This document shows positions 27,577 to 36,322 of a DNA stretch of 64,000 nucleotides, piece by piece. The notes below the pieces were generated by a model. That model did not search any database, was not told the DNA's origin, and saw nothing but the letters and a program-made list of their open reading frames with translations. Source of the stretch: an uncultured Lachnospiraceae bacterium (GTDB lineage Bacteria > Bacillota > Clostridia > Lachnospirales > Lachnospiraceae); NCBI GenBank assembly GCA_902789175.1, contig CADANF010000032.1, forward strand, positions 1-64,000. Reading direction: 5' to 3'. The position numbers were made by a program, and so were the translations under genes. The first letter of the stretch is position 1. Each line of letters starts with the position of its first letter.

Positions 27577-27595
27577 ACCCACTAAACCGGTAGGT
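27577..27595 (+). promoter_or_regulatory. Candidate operator downstream of the cysK start site
   Basis: ACCCAC-N7-GTAGGT is a dyad with one mismatch, placed about 10-30 bases after the predicted transcription start. The form is reminiscent of Rrf2/CymR-type operators of cysteine genes, but no matching regulator is encoded nearby. Confidence 0.4.
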
Positions 27596-27646
27596 AAGAT
27601 GGGCTATAAAGATAAACAATACCAAAAGGTTATGGAGGAAGAAATT

Positions 27647-28582
27647 ATGGCAAAGATTTATGAAAATGCATCAGAACTTATTGGACATACACCACTTCTT
27701 CATTTAGCGGCTTATCAGGAGAAGGAAGGATTAAAGGAAGCAAATATCTTTGCAAAAGTGGAATATTTTAATCCGGCAGGTTCTGTGAAGGACAGAGTTG
27801 CGCTTTCTATGATCGAGGAAGCAGAAAAAAGTGGAAAGTTAAAACCTGGTGCAACTTTAATTGAGCCAACCAGTGGAAATACAGGTATTGGAATCGCGGC
27901 AGTAGCAGCGACAAAGGGCTATAAAGTAATAATCACTCTTCCAGAAACCATGTCAGTTGAAAGAAGAAAACTTATGAAGGCCTATGGAGCTCGCCTTGTT
28001 CTTACAGAAGGAGCAAAGGGAATGAAGGGAGCCATAGCAAAGGCTGAAGAATTAAATAAAGAGATAGAGGGATCTCTTATACTTGGTCAGTTTGATAATC
28101 CAGCTAATTCCCTTGCGCATTATAAGACAACAGGACCTGAGATCTGGGAAGATACAGAGGGTAAGGTAGATATATTTGTTGCTGGTGTTGGCACAGGCGG
28201 AACAATAACAGGTGCTGGAAAATATCTTAAAGAGAAAAATCCGGATGTAAAAGTAATTGCAGTTGAACCATTATCAAGTCCGGTACTTTCAAAAGGAGAA
28301 GCAGGACCACATAAGATTCAGGGAATCGGAGCAGGGTTTGTGCCAAAGGTTCTTGATACAGAAATATATGATGAAGTTTTACCGGTATCAAATGAGGACG
28401 CATTTGAAACAGGAAGAAAGATAGCGGCGTACGAGGGGATACTTGTAGGAATATCATCAGGAGCAGCACTTTTTGCAGCTTCAGAGATTGCCAGGAGACC
28501 AGAAAATAAAGGAAAGAATATAGTAGTTCTCCTTCCTGATTCAGGAGACAGATATCTTTCAACAACATTGTTTGGGGAGTGA
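27647..28582 (+). CDS. cysK: Cysteine synthase (O-acetylserine sulfhydrylase)
   Basis: A 311-residue PLP enzyme. The lysine is in [21 protein letters not shown] and [15 protein letters not shown] bind substrate and PLP phosphate. It makes cysteine from O-acetylserine and sulfide. ATG at 27647 with GGAGGAAG is chosen over an upstream in-frame ATG at 27599, which lacks a good ribosome site. It is followed after four bases by a LysR regulator, so both are probably under the promoter at 27531. Cysteine made here feeds SufS. Confidence 0.95.
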   Translation: MAKIYENASELIGHTPLLHLAAYQEKEGLKEANIFAKVEYFNPAGSVKDRVALSMIEEAEKSGKLKPGATLIEPTSGNTGIGIAAVAATKGYKVIITLPETMSVERRKLMKAYGARLVLTEGAKGMKGAIAKAEELNKEIEGSLILGQFDNPANSLAHYKTTGPEIWEDTEGKVDIFVAGVGTGGTITGAGKYLKEKNPDVKVIAVEPLSSPVLSKGEAGPHKIQGIGAGFVPKVLDTEIYDEVLPVSNEDAFETGRKIAAYEGILVGISSGAALFAASEIARRPENKGKNIVVLLPDSGDRYLSTTLFGE

Positions 28583-28586
28583 TAAA

Positions 28587-29492
28587 GTGACATTACAGCA
28601 GTTAAGATACGTTATAGAAATTGCAGAAAGTGGTTCTATGAATGTGGCAGCAAAAAAACTTTTTTTGTCACAGCCAAGTTTATCAGGAGCAGTGAAAGAC
28701 TTGGAATCAGAACTTGGATTTGATATTTTTTTAAGATCAAACAGAGGAATTGTCATAACTCCTGATGGAGAGGATTTCCTTGGATATGCAAGACAGGTTC
28801 TAGATCAGTTTGAATTATTAAATGATAAATTTATAGAGAAGAGATCTAAAAAGAAATTCAGTGTTTCCATGCAGCATTATTCCTTTGCAGTTAAGGCATT
28901 TGTTGAGGTAGTAAAGCAGTTTGGCATGGACTCTTTTGAATTTGCGGTGCACGAGACAAAAACAAAAGAAGTAATAGAAAATGTAAAGAATTTTAAGAGT
29001 GAGATTGGAATCCTTTATATTGATGATTTTAATGAGAAAGTATTAAGAAAGCTTTTTTTAGAAAATGATCTTGAATTTAAAGAGTTATTTACCTGTAATA
29101 CATATGTATATCTTTGGGGACAGCATCCTCTTGCAAATAAAAAGAAAATATCGATAAATGATCTTGCCTGTTATCCATGCCTTTCATTTGATCAGGGGTT
29201 AAATGCTTCTCTGTATCTTTCGGAAGAACAGCTTTCTACTTATAATTACAGCAGAATAATAAAAGCAAATGACAGAGCCACAATGCTTAATCTTATGGTA
29301 GGATTAAATGGATATACACTTTGTTCTGGTATAATAAGTGAAGATCTTAATGGAGATGCCTATAAGGCTGTTCCATTAAAAGAAAACCAGAAGATGAGAA
29401 TAGGATACATTAAACGTAAAGGATCCAATCTGAGCCGCTTAGGAGAGCTTTACGTGGAAGAATTAAGTAAATATGAGGATCAGGTCAGATAA
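28587..29492 (+). CDS. LysR-family transcriptional regulator
   Basis: A 301-residue LysR protein. The N-terminal helix-turn-helix contains LRYVIEIAESGSMNVAAKKLFLSQPSLSGAVKDLE, followed by the substrate-binding domain. The start is GTG at 28587 with GGAG before it, four bases after the cysK stop. The context suggests control of cysteine or sulfur metabolism in the way of CysB/CysR/YtlI, with cysK as a likely target, but LysR genes are usually divergent from targets rather than co-directional. Confidence 0.88.
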   Translation: MTLQQLRYVIEIAESGSMNVAAKKLFLSQPSLSGAVKDLESELGFDIFLRSNRGIVITPDGEDFLGYARQVLDQFELLNDKFIEKRSKKKFSVSMQHYSFAVKAFVEVVKQFGMDSFEFAVHETKTKEVIENVKNFKSEIGILYIDDFNEKVLRKLFLENDLEFKELFTCNTYVYLWGQHPLANKKKISINDLACYPCLSFDQGLNASLYLSEEQLSTYNYSRIIKANDRATMLNLMVGLNGYTLCSGIISEDLNGDAYKAVPLKENQKMRIGYIKRKGSNLSRLGELYVEELSKYEDQVR

Positions 29493-29529
29493 GAATAAAA
29501 ACTTAAATTTGAGGCTTATAAGAGCTTTA

Positions 29530-29606
29530 AATAAGGACGCAAAAGAATCCCTCCATCGAGCATTGGCTAGGTGGAGGGATTTATTTTTAGCGTCTTTATT
29601 TTTATA
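29530..29606 (+). terminator. Two-tier hairpin terminator after the LysR gene
   Basis: AATCCCTCCA pairs with TGGAGGGATT, enclosed by GACGC/GCGTC arms with flanking A- and T-rich tracts. It can act in both directions between the convergent lysR and prs genes. Confidence 0.8.
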
Positions 29607-29629
29607 CCAGTATATCGTCATTTAAATAA

Positions 29630-29762
29630 CTAGTATAACGTCACTTAAATAACTGGACCGAATGCTTGCCTGCTTACATCGATAGCACGCCTCAAAAATC
29701 CTCAGCGTAGCCCGCTACGCCTACAGCGCATTAGTCCAGTTATTTTGCGAACGTTATACTAG
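29630..29762 (+). repeat. Hairpin repeat element, copy 2 (133 bp)
   Basis: Bounded by CTAGTATAACG and CGTTATACTAG, with sub-terminal AAATAACTGGAC/GTCCAGTTATTT arms and a GCGTAGC-CC-GCTACGC tip. Its right end supplies the TAG stop of prs on the minus strand. A degenerate copy of its first 22 bases (AGTATATCGTCATTTAAATAAC, 29609-29630) lies immediately to the left, a partial tandem duplication. Confidence 0.9.
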
Positions 29763-30967
29763 AACTGAGCTGAGCCATCGTAATTATCAGAAATTGTATG
29801 GCTTTCACGATATTCATTAACTCTTGCCTGAATGCGTTCTCTTGGATCGAGAAGTGATGAAAGAGAAGCGTTGTGGTTAAGGTGATCGATGATGATAGCG
29901 ATATATTTGCTCATATCAGCTGAAAGGTACCAATCACGTGTGAAGAGTTCAGGATTCTGATATACAACATTTGTTGTGATAACTTTATCAATGATTCCCT
30001 TGTTAAATGCATCATCAAATACTGAAAGACCAGCTGTGAAAAGGCCAAATGTTGAAAGGCAGAATACTCTCTTTGCTTTTCTTTCCTTTAACTGTCTTGC
30101 TACATCGAGCATTGATTCACCTGAAGCAATCATATCGTCGATGATGATAACGTCCTTACCGTCAACTGAATCACCAAGGAATTCATGAGCAACGATAGGG
30201 TTCTTTCCGTTAACAACCTTAGAATAATCTCTTCTCTTATAGAACATTCCAACGTCAACGCCTACGTGATTAGCGAAGTAGATTGCTCTATGCATAGCAC
30301 CTTCATCAGGGCTGATAACCATAAGATGATCTTTATCAAGCTGAAGGTCACTTATATTCTTGAGGAGACACTTGATGAACTGATATGTAGGCATAACATT
30401 TTCAAAACCACTAAGAGGGATTGAATTCTGTACACGAGGATCATGAGCATCAAATGTGATGATATTTGAAACGCCATAATAATTTACAAGTTCCTGAAGA
30501 GCAAGAGCACAGTCAAGAGATTCTCTCTTGTTACGCTTATGCTGTCTTGATTCATAAAGGAAAGGCATGATGATGTTAAGACGGTTAGCTTTACCGCCGA
30601 TAGCAGCAATAACACGCTTTAAATCCTGGAAATGGTCATCCGGAGACATAGGGATCATCTGACCACCTAAGTTGTACTGAATGCTGTAATTTGTTACATC
30701 AGATAAGAGATAAAGATCTGTTCCTCTAACTGATTCTGAGATTGTTCCCTTTGCCTCACCTGAAGCAAATCTAGGGCAGCAGGAATCGATGATGTAGCTA
30801 TCTCTTTCATAGCCGTTGAATACAAAATTATTATCGTTGAGATTTCTCTCTTTTCTCCATTTTACAAGGTACTGATTAACCTTATCACCGAGTGATGTGC
30901 AACTCTGTAATGGAATAATACCAAGTTTGCCTACTGGAACAGTTACAAGTTTACTTGCGTCTGGCAT
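29759..30967 (-). CDS. prs: Ribose-phosphate pyrophosphokinase (PRPP synthase)
   Basis: A 402-residue protein, longer than the ~315 residues of typical Prs, as is usual for Lachnospiraceae forms with an N-terminal extension. Motifs include PFLYESRQHKRNKRES (ATP loop), TFDAHDPRVQNSIPL and the PRPP-binding VIIIDDMIASGES. It makes PRPP for purine, pyrimidine, NAD, His and Trp synthesis, feeding nadC and trpD here. ATG at 30967 is preceded by GGAGGAG. Its TAG stop lies within the terminal CTAG of repeat copy 2, so the C-terminus may have been trimmed or changed by the insertion. Confidence 0.93.
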   Translation of the reverse strand: MPDASKLVTVPVGKLGIIPLQSCTSLGDKVNQYLVKWRKERNLNDNNFVFNGYERDSYIIDSCCPRFASGEAKGTISESVRGTDLYLLSDVTNYSIQYNLGGQMIPMSPDDHFQDLKRVIAAIGGKANRLNIIMPFLYESRQHKRNKRESLDCALALQELVNYYGVSNIITFDAHDPRVQNSIPLSGFENVMPTYQFIKCLLKNISDLQLDKDHLMVISPDEGAMHRAIYFANHVGVDVGMFYKRRDYSKVVNGKNPIVAHEFLGDSVDGKDVIIIDDMIASGESMLDVARQLKERKAKRVFCLSTFGLFTAGLSVFDDAFNKGIIDKVITTNVVYQNPELFTRDWYLSADMSKYIAIIIDHLNHNASLSSLLDPRERIQARVNEYRESHTISDNYDGSAQF

Positions 30968-30991
30968 TTCTTTCTCCTCCAACTTAAGTAC

Positions 30992-32023
30992 TTATTTGTT
31001 TTTATTTTGAAAAGCTTGTTGCTTTTTCTGGTAACGTATGTCTTTACCGAAGATATTAAAAAACTCATATCGGTCAACAAAGCGTGACATAAGTCTTTCG
31101 CTGTAAGCCTTACTAAGGTCCTGTACTGAGAGATTAGTAGTGATTATTGTGGACCTGTTCTGTATCAATCTCTGATTTACCACTTCAAAAACTTGAGAGG
31201 CGGTAAAATTATTTGGAACTTCTGTGCCCAGGTCGTCAATCACTAAGAGATCTGCATTATAAACCAGCTCATAAACTGGTTCAACTTTAAGCTTTGTATC
31301 AGTATCGTAAGACATTAAATACTTAGATAAAATGTCACTGAAAAGCTCATTTGCAGATACATAGAGTACTGAATGACCTGACTCGATAAGCTCTTTTGAA
31401 ATTGCATGCGAAAGGAAGGACTTACCAAGTCCCGCCTCGCCGTATATTAATATATTTTGACCTCTGTTGTCAAATTGTTTTGTAAACTCTTTTGCTTTTT
31501 CAAGTTTATCAACCATATTATCATAAGGTGATTTCTTGTATCCGGCTATAAGTTCATGGCTATAATAAGAAAGAGAGAAGTTCTCGAAGGATTCCTTTTT
31601 TATTATATCTGCATGACTTGATTGTTTATAGAGGATATCAGCAAGTCTTTTATTAAAACATTCACATCTTTTGCCGTTTACAAATCCCTCGTCCTTACAG
31701 ATAGGGCATGAATAGTGGACTAACAGGTAGTCAGAAGGATAACCGGATTCCTTAAGAAGGGTTGTCTTTTCTTTATTAAGTAAAGCAAGTTTCTTTTTCC
31801 TTTCTATATCAGAATCCTTTGATCTGTCTTTTGCCATGTTTCTGAGGCGGCTTTTGATAAAACCAATATTAAGTAGAGAAATTTCCTCATCAATCTTTGC
31901 AATCCTTGGAATCTTTTCATAAACCTCTTCTTTACGAAGAACTCTGTTACGAAGAGCATCTGATTTTAATCGGCTGTATATGTTTTTAATCTCATTCTTA
32001 TCAGCTATATAATAATTGCTCAA
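30992..32023 (-). CDS. dnaI: DnaI/DnaC-like helicase loader ATPase
   Basis: A 343-residue AAA+ protein. The N-terminal zinc-binding part has CPICKDEGFVNGKRCECF, followed by Walker A YGEAGLGKSFLSHAI, Walker B LLVIDDLGTE and a sensor region TIITTNLS. It loads the replicative helicase during initiation or restart. The start is TTG overlapping the upstream dnaD-like stop (TTGA), with GAGGT before it. It is co-transcribed with dnaD and prs on the minus strand. Confidence 0.9.
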   Translation of the reverse strand: MSNYYIADKNEIKNIYSRLKSDALRNRVLRKEEVYEKIPRIAKIDEEISLLNIGFIKSRLRNMAKDRSKDSDIERKKKLALLNKEKTTLLKESGYPSDYLLVHYSCPICKDEGFVNGKRCECFNKRLADILYKQSSHADIIKKESFENFSLSYYSHELIAGYKKSPYDNMVDKLEKAKEFTKQFDNRGQNILIYGEAGLGKSFLSHAISKELIESGHSVLYVSANELFSDILSKYLMSYDTDTKLKVEPVYELVYNADLLVIDDLGTEVPNNFTASQVFEVVNQRLIQNRSTIITTNLSVQDLSKAYSERLMSRFVDRYEFFNIFGKDIRYQKKQQAFQNKNK

Positions 32024-33147
32024 TTTTCTTTAACCTCGTCCATATAAAGGTCTTCTATCATCTTAAGATCATCTGAATGATCAGTCTGCCTGAATGAATT
32101 AATATTACGCTTTTTAGAAGTATCAACATTTATTACATTAGAACCTGTAGAAGACTGATAGCTGTCTACATCCTTAAGAGTCTTAACCCCTGCTGCGTGC
32201 CATTTTGTAAGTATTCCGTCAACATAATTAAATGTAGCCTTTGAAGGGCTGTTAACGATAGCAATTTCACATGCTTTAAGTATTATAACATTATCGAAGA
32301 GGAAAGTAGTAGTCCATTTGTTGATAAATGACTTTTCTTTCACATTTATAGAATGCCACTGTATACCAAGCTTTTCTAAAATCTTGCCAAAGAGGGTGAA
32401 GTAACGTAAGGTGAATTCCTTTGCCTCTGCCCTTGTAGTTATTTCATTTTCGTACCAGTTGATGGCAACCTTCTCATAAAACTTCGAGTCAGTCTTCTTT
32501 ATCTCTCCGCAGTACTCAAGGAGATATTCGCAAAGGTCAAAAGAAAAATGAAGCTCATCGTGAATGTAGATGAGAGAATTCATATCTTCCTGTGCAAGCT
32601 CTCTCTGGAAATATGCTTCAGCTTCATCACGAAGGTCCATAAGTTCAGGATCCTGAAGTTTAAGATTAAGCTGGTTTTGTGTAAGACGTTTCTTTGAAGG
32701 ATTCTTTTTAGCAGCAGGGACACTGGCTGCAGGTGTTTCTTCAACTACTTCAACTTTTTCGGCCTTTACAGCTTTTTTCTCATTCTTTTGAAATGCGATG
32801 ATATTCATGAGGTAGTCATCACTTTCATATGAGGTATCAGCCTCTTCTTCCTCTTCTAATTTAAGAAGAGTGATACTATAAGTATCTTCAGCCTTATCAT
32901 ATTTAAGATCAAGGATACCTTTAGAAATCCAGTATTTGATACCACGACATACATCCTTTTCCTGACATGACATTTTATCAGCTATAGATGAAACTGTAGC
33001 TCCGATATTGTCCTGAAGAAGTCTGACGAGATAGATGTAAAGTTTTACAAATTCTCCGTTGGCTTCCGGCATATATCTGTCTATGAAGATGTTTGATACA
33101 GTGGTGAATTTTTCTTTCTTTTCAGATTTAACTTTGATGTAACCCAT
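32020..33147 (-). CDS. DnaD/DnaB-like primosomal protein
   Basis: A 375-residue protein. The N-terminal winged-helix region (about residues 5-100) and a DnaD-type helical domain containing YFQRELAQEDMNSLIYIHDE and CEYLLEYCG with KVAINWYENEITTRAEA support assignment to the DnaD/DnaB replication-initiation family. A linker rich in Lys, Ala and Pro (about 135-155) separates them. ATG at 33147 with AGGAAAA is chosen. A TTG at 33222 is too close to the predicted transcription start. It acts with the DnaI-like loader next to it. Confidence 0.88.
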   Translation of the reverse strand: MGYIKVKSEKKEKFTTVSNIFIDRYMPEANGEFVKLYIYLVRLLQDNIGATVSSIADKMSCQEKDVCRGIKYWISKGILDLKYDKAEDTYSITLLKLEEEEEADTSYESDDYLMNIIAFQKNEKKAVKAEKVEVVEETPAASVPAAKKNPSKKRLTQNQLNLKLQDPELMDLRDEAEAYFQRELAQEDMNSLIYIHDELHFSFDLCEYLLEYCGEIKKTDSKFYEKVAINWYENEITTRAEAKEFTLRYFTLFGKILEKLGIQWHSINVKEKSFINKWTTTFLFDNVIILKACEIAIVNSPSKATFNYVDGILTKWHAAGVKTLKDVDSYQSSTGSNVINVDTSKKRNINSFRQTDHSDDLKMIEDLYMDEVKEN

Positions 33148-33226
33148 AACGCTTTTTCCTATTTCATACCTTATTTCTTTAAAGCAAATGATTGCTTTTT
33201 GCAGTCTTCCGTCGAACTGCAATGAG

Positions 33227-33255
33227 ATTATATATTACTTGTTTTACGAATGCAA
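33227..33255 (-). promoter_or_regulatory. Minus-strand promoter of dnaD-dnaI-prs
   Basis: Read on the minus strand, TTGCAT (33255-33250) and TATAAT (33232-33227) are 17 bases apart. The ~70-base leader that follows has two small hairpins (GCAGT/ACTGC and AGCAA/TTGCT). Confidence 0.75.
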
Positions 33256-33383
33256 ATTGCAGGGAGGCTCTTAGAAGAATGTTGATTTTGTTGATAACGT
33301 AAACCTGATTCAAAAGGTGTGTGCACAAATCCATGAAAAAGGCGGGGTTTATAAAAAATAATAAAAAAAACGAAATGTTGATA

Positions 33384-33415
33384 AATAAAAAAACAGGTCT
33401 CTATTACGAGACCTG
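33384..33415 (-). terminator. Intrinsic terminator of murC
   Basis: On the minus strand CAGGTCTC pairs with GAGACCTG and runs into a T-tract, shortly after the murC stop. Confidence 0.88.
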
Positions 33416-33442
33416 AAATTTTGTGGGTATTGTTGATAAGTA

Positions 33443-34837
33443 TTATTTAAGTAACTCAACCCCGATAGAATCAATGTTACCAGCACCCATAGTTATCAAC
33501 ATATCATTGTTACTTACATGAGATTTAAAATAATTTTTTATGGATTCGAAATCACCGAGATATACGGCATCGCATCCTAAGGCTTTAAGCTCCCTTTCCA
33601 AATCTTTTGAAGAGATAGTACCATCATCCTTTTCTCTTGCGGCATAGATATCTGCAAGAAGTACATGGTCACATACTGAAAGAGCCTTGGCAAAGTCTGA
33701 GAGAAGTGCCTTGGTACGTGAATAGGTATGTGGCTGGAATGCACACCAAAGCTCATTCTTTACAACTGAGCGGCCAACCTTAAGAGTTGCAGCAATCTCT
33801 GTTGGATGATGAGCATAGTCATCTATCACTTTAACATTTCCAGGGAGTGTACCCTTATATTCGAATCTTCTATGAGCAGATGCACAATTCTTTAAACCTT
33901 CTTTTATAATAGAAAGGTCTATATCAAGGAATCTTGCAGCAGCAATGGCAGAAAGAGAGTTAACTGCATTGTGGATTCCTGTTACGGCAAGCTCTATCTT
34001 ATCGATATATTCACCATCAATATAAAGATCATATGCAGGATGACCTTCTTCATTTAAAATGACATTTTTAGCCTGATAGGTATTTCCATCATTAAGACCA
34101 AAGGTGATGATACTGCAATCCTTATCCTTAACTGCGGCCTTTATATCGTCAAGATATTTCATATCCCCATTTACAATTAAGAGCCCCTTATCCTTAAGGT
34201 TAGTTGAATATTTAGCAAATGACTTAACGATATTTTCGATATTCTTAAAGAAATCCAGGTGGTCGTTGTCAATATTAAGAATGATGCTTATATAAGGATA
34301 AAATGAATGAAAGCTGTTGGTGTATTCGCAGGCCTCTGTGATAAAGTAAGGAGATGATCCTACGCGGATATTTCCACCTATAAGATTAAGCATTCCCCCA
34401 ATTGATATTGTTGGATCTTTGGCTGCAGCCATAAAAATGTGTGAAAGCATGGAAGTTGTTGTTGTCTTTCCATGGGTTCCACTTACTGCTATAGAATATT
34501 TATAGTTTTCCATGATCTGACCAAGAAGCTGGGCACGGGTAAGAAGAGGAATGTTCTTTTCCTTAGCCATAAGAAGCTCTTCGTTATCATTTGAAATAGC
34601 AGCTGTATAAACAACTAGATCGATATCTGCTTCAGAGGTGATATTTGACCCGAACTGTCCGATATATATTTTGATTCCTTTATCTGCTAATATTTTTGTA
34701 GTCTCAGATTCTTTCATGTCTGAACCTGTGACTTTAAAGCCTTCCTTATTTAATATCTCAGCAAGTCCACTCATGCTGATTCCGCCAATTCCTATAAAAT
34801 GTACATGACAAGGCTTTGTAAAATCTACCTGGTACAT
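33443..34837 (-). CDS. murC: UDP-N-acetylmuramate--L-alanine ligase
   Basis: A 464-residue Mur ligase. HFIGIGGISMSGLAEIL is the UDP-binding start, SGTHGKTTTTSML is the ATP P-loop, and DDYAHHPTEIAATL is the conserved C-terminal domain motif. It adds the first amino acid of the peptidoglycan stem peptide in the cytosol. The length is standard. AAGGAAG lies before the ATG. The gene is monocistronic, with a -10-like TATAAT near 34880 on the minus strand, back to back with the nadB promoter. Confidence 0.96.
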   Translation of the reverse strand: MYQVDFTKPCHVHFIGIGGISMSGLAEILNKEGFKVTGSDMKESETTKILADKGIKIYIGQFGSNITSEADIDLVVYTAAISNDNEELLMAKEKNIPLLTRAQLLGQIMENYKYSIAVSGTHGKTTTTSMLSHIFMAAAKDPTISIGGMLNLIGGNIRVGSSPYFITEACEYTNSFHSFYPYISIILNIDNDHLDFFKNIENIVKSFAKYSTNLKDKGLLIVNGDMKYLDDIKAAVKDKDCSIITFGLNDGNTYQAKNVILNEEGHPAYDLYIDGEYIDKIELAVTGIHNAVNSLSAIAAARFLDIDLSIIKEGLKNCASAHRRFEYKGTLPGNVKVIDDYAHHPTEIAATLKVGRSVVKNELWCAFQPHTYSRTKALLSDFAKALSVCDHVLLADIYAAREKDDGTISSKDLERELKALGCDAVYLGDFESIKNYFKSHVSNNDMLITMGAGNIDSIGVELLK

Positions 34838-34930
34838 AATGACTGTTCTTCCTTTCCAATAAAATAAAAAACATTGTTCATTATAACATACGCAATCTGG
34901 TTTTTAAAGTTTAATCAAAAAACCGTCCCA

Positions 34931-34959
34931 TTGACACCTACAATACGTTGTGGCATAGT
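34931..34959 (+). promoter_or_regulatory. nadBC promoter
   Basis: TTGACA at 34931-34936 and CATAGT at 34954-34959 are 17 bases apart. The spacer holds ACAA-TACG-TTGT, a short dyad that could be an operator for a NAD-responsive repressor (inference). Confidence 0.65.
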
Positions 34960-35005
34960 AAAAAAGATATATTTATGTTGGAAAGAAGGACAACAAAGAA
35001 AGACT

Positions 35006-36322
35006 ATGATTAAAGTCAGAGAAGAGGAATTTGATGTGGTTGTTGTTGGCACAGGAGCAGCGGGACTTTTCGCTACCCTTTCTATGCCATCGGATCTTAA
35101 AGTCCTCATGATTACAAAGGATGAAATCCTTAATAGTGATTCATATCTTGCACAGGGTGGTATATGTGTTTTAAAAGAACCATCTGATTTTGATGCTTTC
35201 TATGAAGATACAATGAAAGCGGGCCATTATGAGAACAGACCGGATTCAGTCAGGATAATGATCGAAAATTCGCCAAGAGTAATAGATAGACTTGTTTCTT
35301 ATGGCGTGGATTTTGAGAAAAATAATGATGGAACATTTGATTATACAAGAGAAGGCGGACATTCTACCTTCAGGATACTTCACCATGAAGATGTTACAGG
35401 TAAGGAAATAACAAGCAAGCTTTTTGAAGCAGTTAAAAAAGCTGATAATATTACATTTAGTGAGCACACTACCATGATGGACCTTATCACTGAGGGAAAT
35501 ACATGCCATGGTATCGTGGCAAAAAAGGATGATGAGTTTATCCTTATATATGCAAAGGAAGTGATCCTTGCCACTGGAGGTATCGGTGGATTATTTAAGA
35601 ATTCAACTAATTTCAGCCACATTTCCGGAGACAGTTTTGCCATAGCCTTAAAACATGACATAGAACTTGAAAATATCAATTATATTCAGATACATCCTAC
35701 AATTTTCTATGAAGATGTGCCTGGAAGAAAATTCCTCATATCAGAATCTGTAAGAGGAGAGGGCGCCATTCTTATTGGAAAGGATGGAAAACGTTTCACA
35801 GATGAACTTCAGCCTCGTGACGTGGTGACTGCAGCAGAAAAAATCCAGATGGAGAAAGACAATCTTCCATATGTGAGACTTTCATTTGAAAATATCCCAA
35901 AGGAAGAGATATTAAGCCATTTTCCTAATATTTATAATCATTGTAAGAAAGCTGGATTTGATATTACAAAGGAACCAATTCCTGTTACTCCGGCTCAGCA
36001 TTATCTTATGGGGGGGATACATACAGATACCTATGGAAGGACTACCATGGAACATCTTTATGCAGTTGGAGAAACAGCTTGTAATGGCGTTCATGGAGCA
36101 AACCGTCTTGCAAGTAACTCCCTTCTTGAAAGTCTTATATTTGGCGAAAGAGCGGGATATGTCATAAATGAAGAGATAAGAAATATATCTTTAAAGAAAC
36201 CTTCAGTTGATCTTGAATCACTTAAGGATGAAAAAAAATGGAAAGAAGATAATAAGAAGATCATAATGAATGAGATAAAGAGAAAGGATAAGGCTTTTTA
36301 TGATAAATGGTGTAAACTTTAG
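35006..36322 (+). CDS. nadB: L-aspartate oxidase
   Basis: A 438-residue flavoprotein. VVVVGTGAAGLFA is the FAD dinucleotide fold; SYLAQGGICV, SESVRGEGAILIGKDGKRFTDE and HGANRLASNSLLESLIFG are L-aspartate oxidase motifs. It oxidises aspartate to iminoaspartate in de novo NAD synthesis. The form is shorter than the 540-residue E. coli enzyme, as in many Clostridia. The start at 35006 is downstream of the promoter; longer in-frame readings start upstream of it. It overlaps nadC by 23 bases. The usual partner nadA is not in the window. Confidence 0.93.
   Translation: MIKVREEEFDVVVVGTGAAGLFATLSMPSDLKVLMITKDEILNSDSYLAQGGICVLKEPSDFDAFYEDTMKAGHYENRPDSVRIMIENSPRVIDRLVSYGVDFEKNNDGTFDYTREGGHSTFRILHHEDVTGKEITSKLFEAVKKADNITFSEHTTMMDLITEGNTCHGIVAKKDDEFILIYAKEVILATGGIGGLFKNSTNFSHISGDSFAIALKHDIELENINYIQIHPTIFYEDVPGRKFLISESVRGEGAILIGKDGKRFTDELQPRDVVTAAEKIQMEKDNLPYVRLSFENIPKEEILSHFPNIYNHCKKAGFDITKEPIPVTPAQHYLMGGIHTDTYGRTTMEHLYAVGETACNGVHGANRLASNSLLESLIFGERAGYVINEEIRNISLKKPSVDLESLKDEKKWKEDNKKIIMNEIKRKDKAFYDKWCKL

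Noticed and set aside
27599-27646. Upstream ATG as the cysK start
   Set aside because: It lies over the candidate operator region without a good ribosome site; the ATG at 27647 has GGAGG and matches the family start.
33148-33222. N-terminal extension of the DnaD-like protein from a TTG codon
   Set aside because: The codon falls at the predicted transcription start, has no ribosome site and the family begins near the internal ATG at 33147.
34874-35005. Longer nadB reading from an upstream in-frame start
   Set aside because: It would begin upstream of the nadB promoter and its extra residues are unlike the family.
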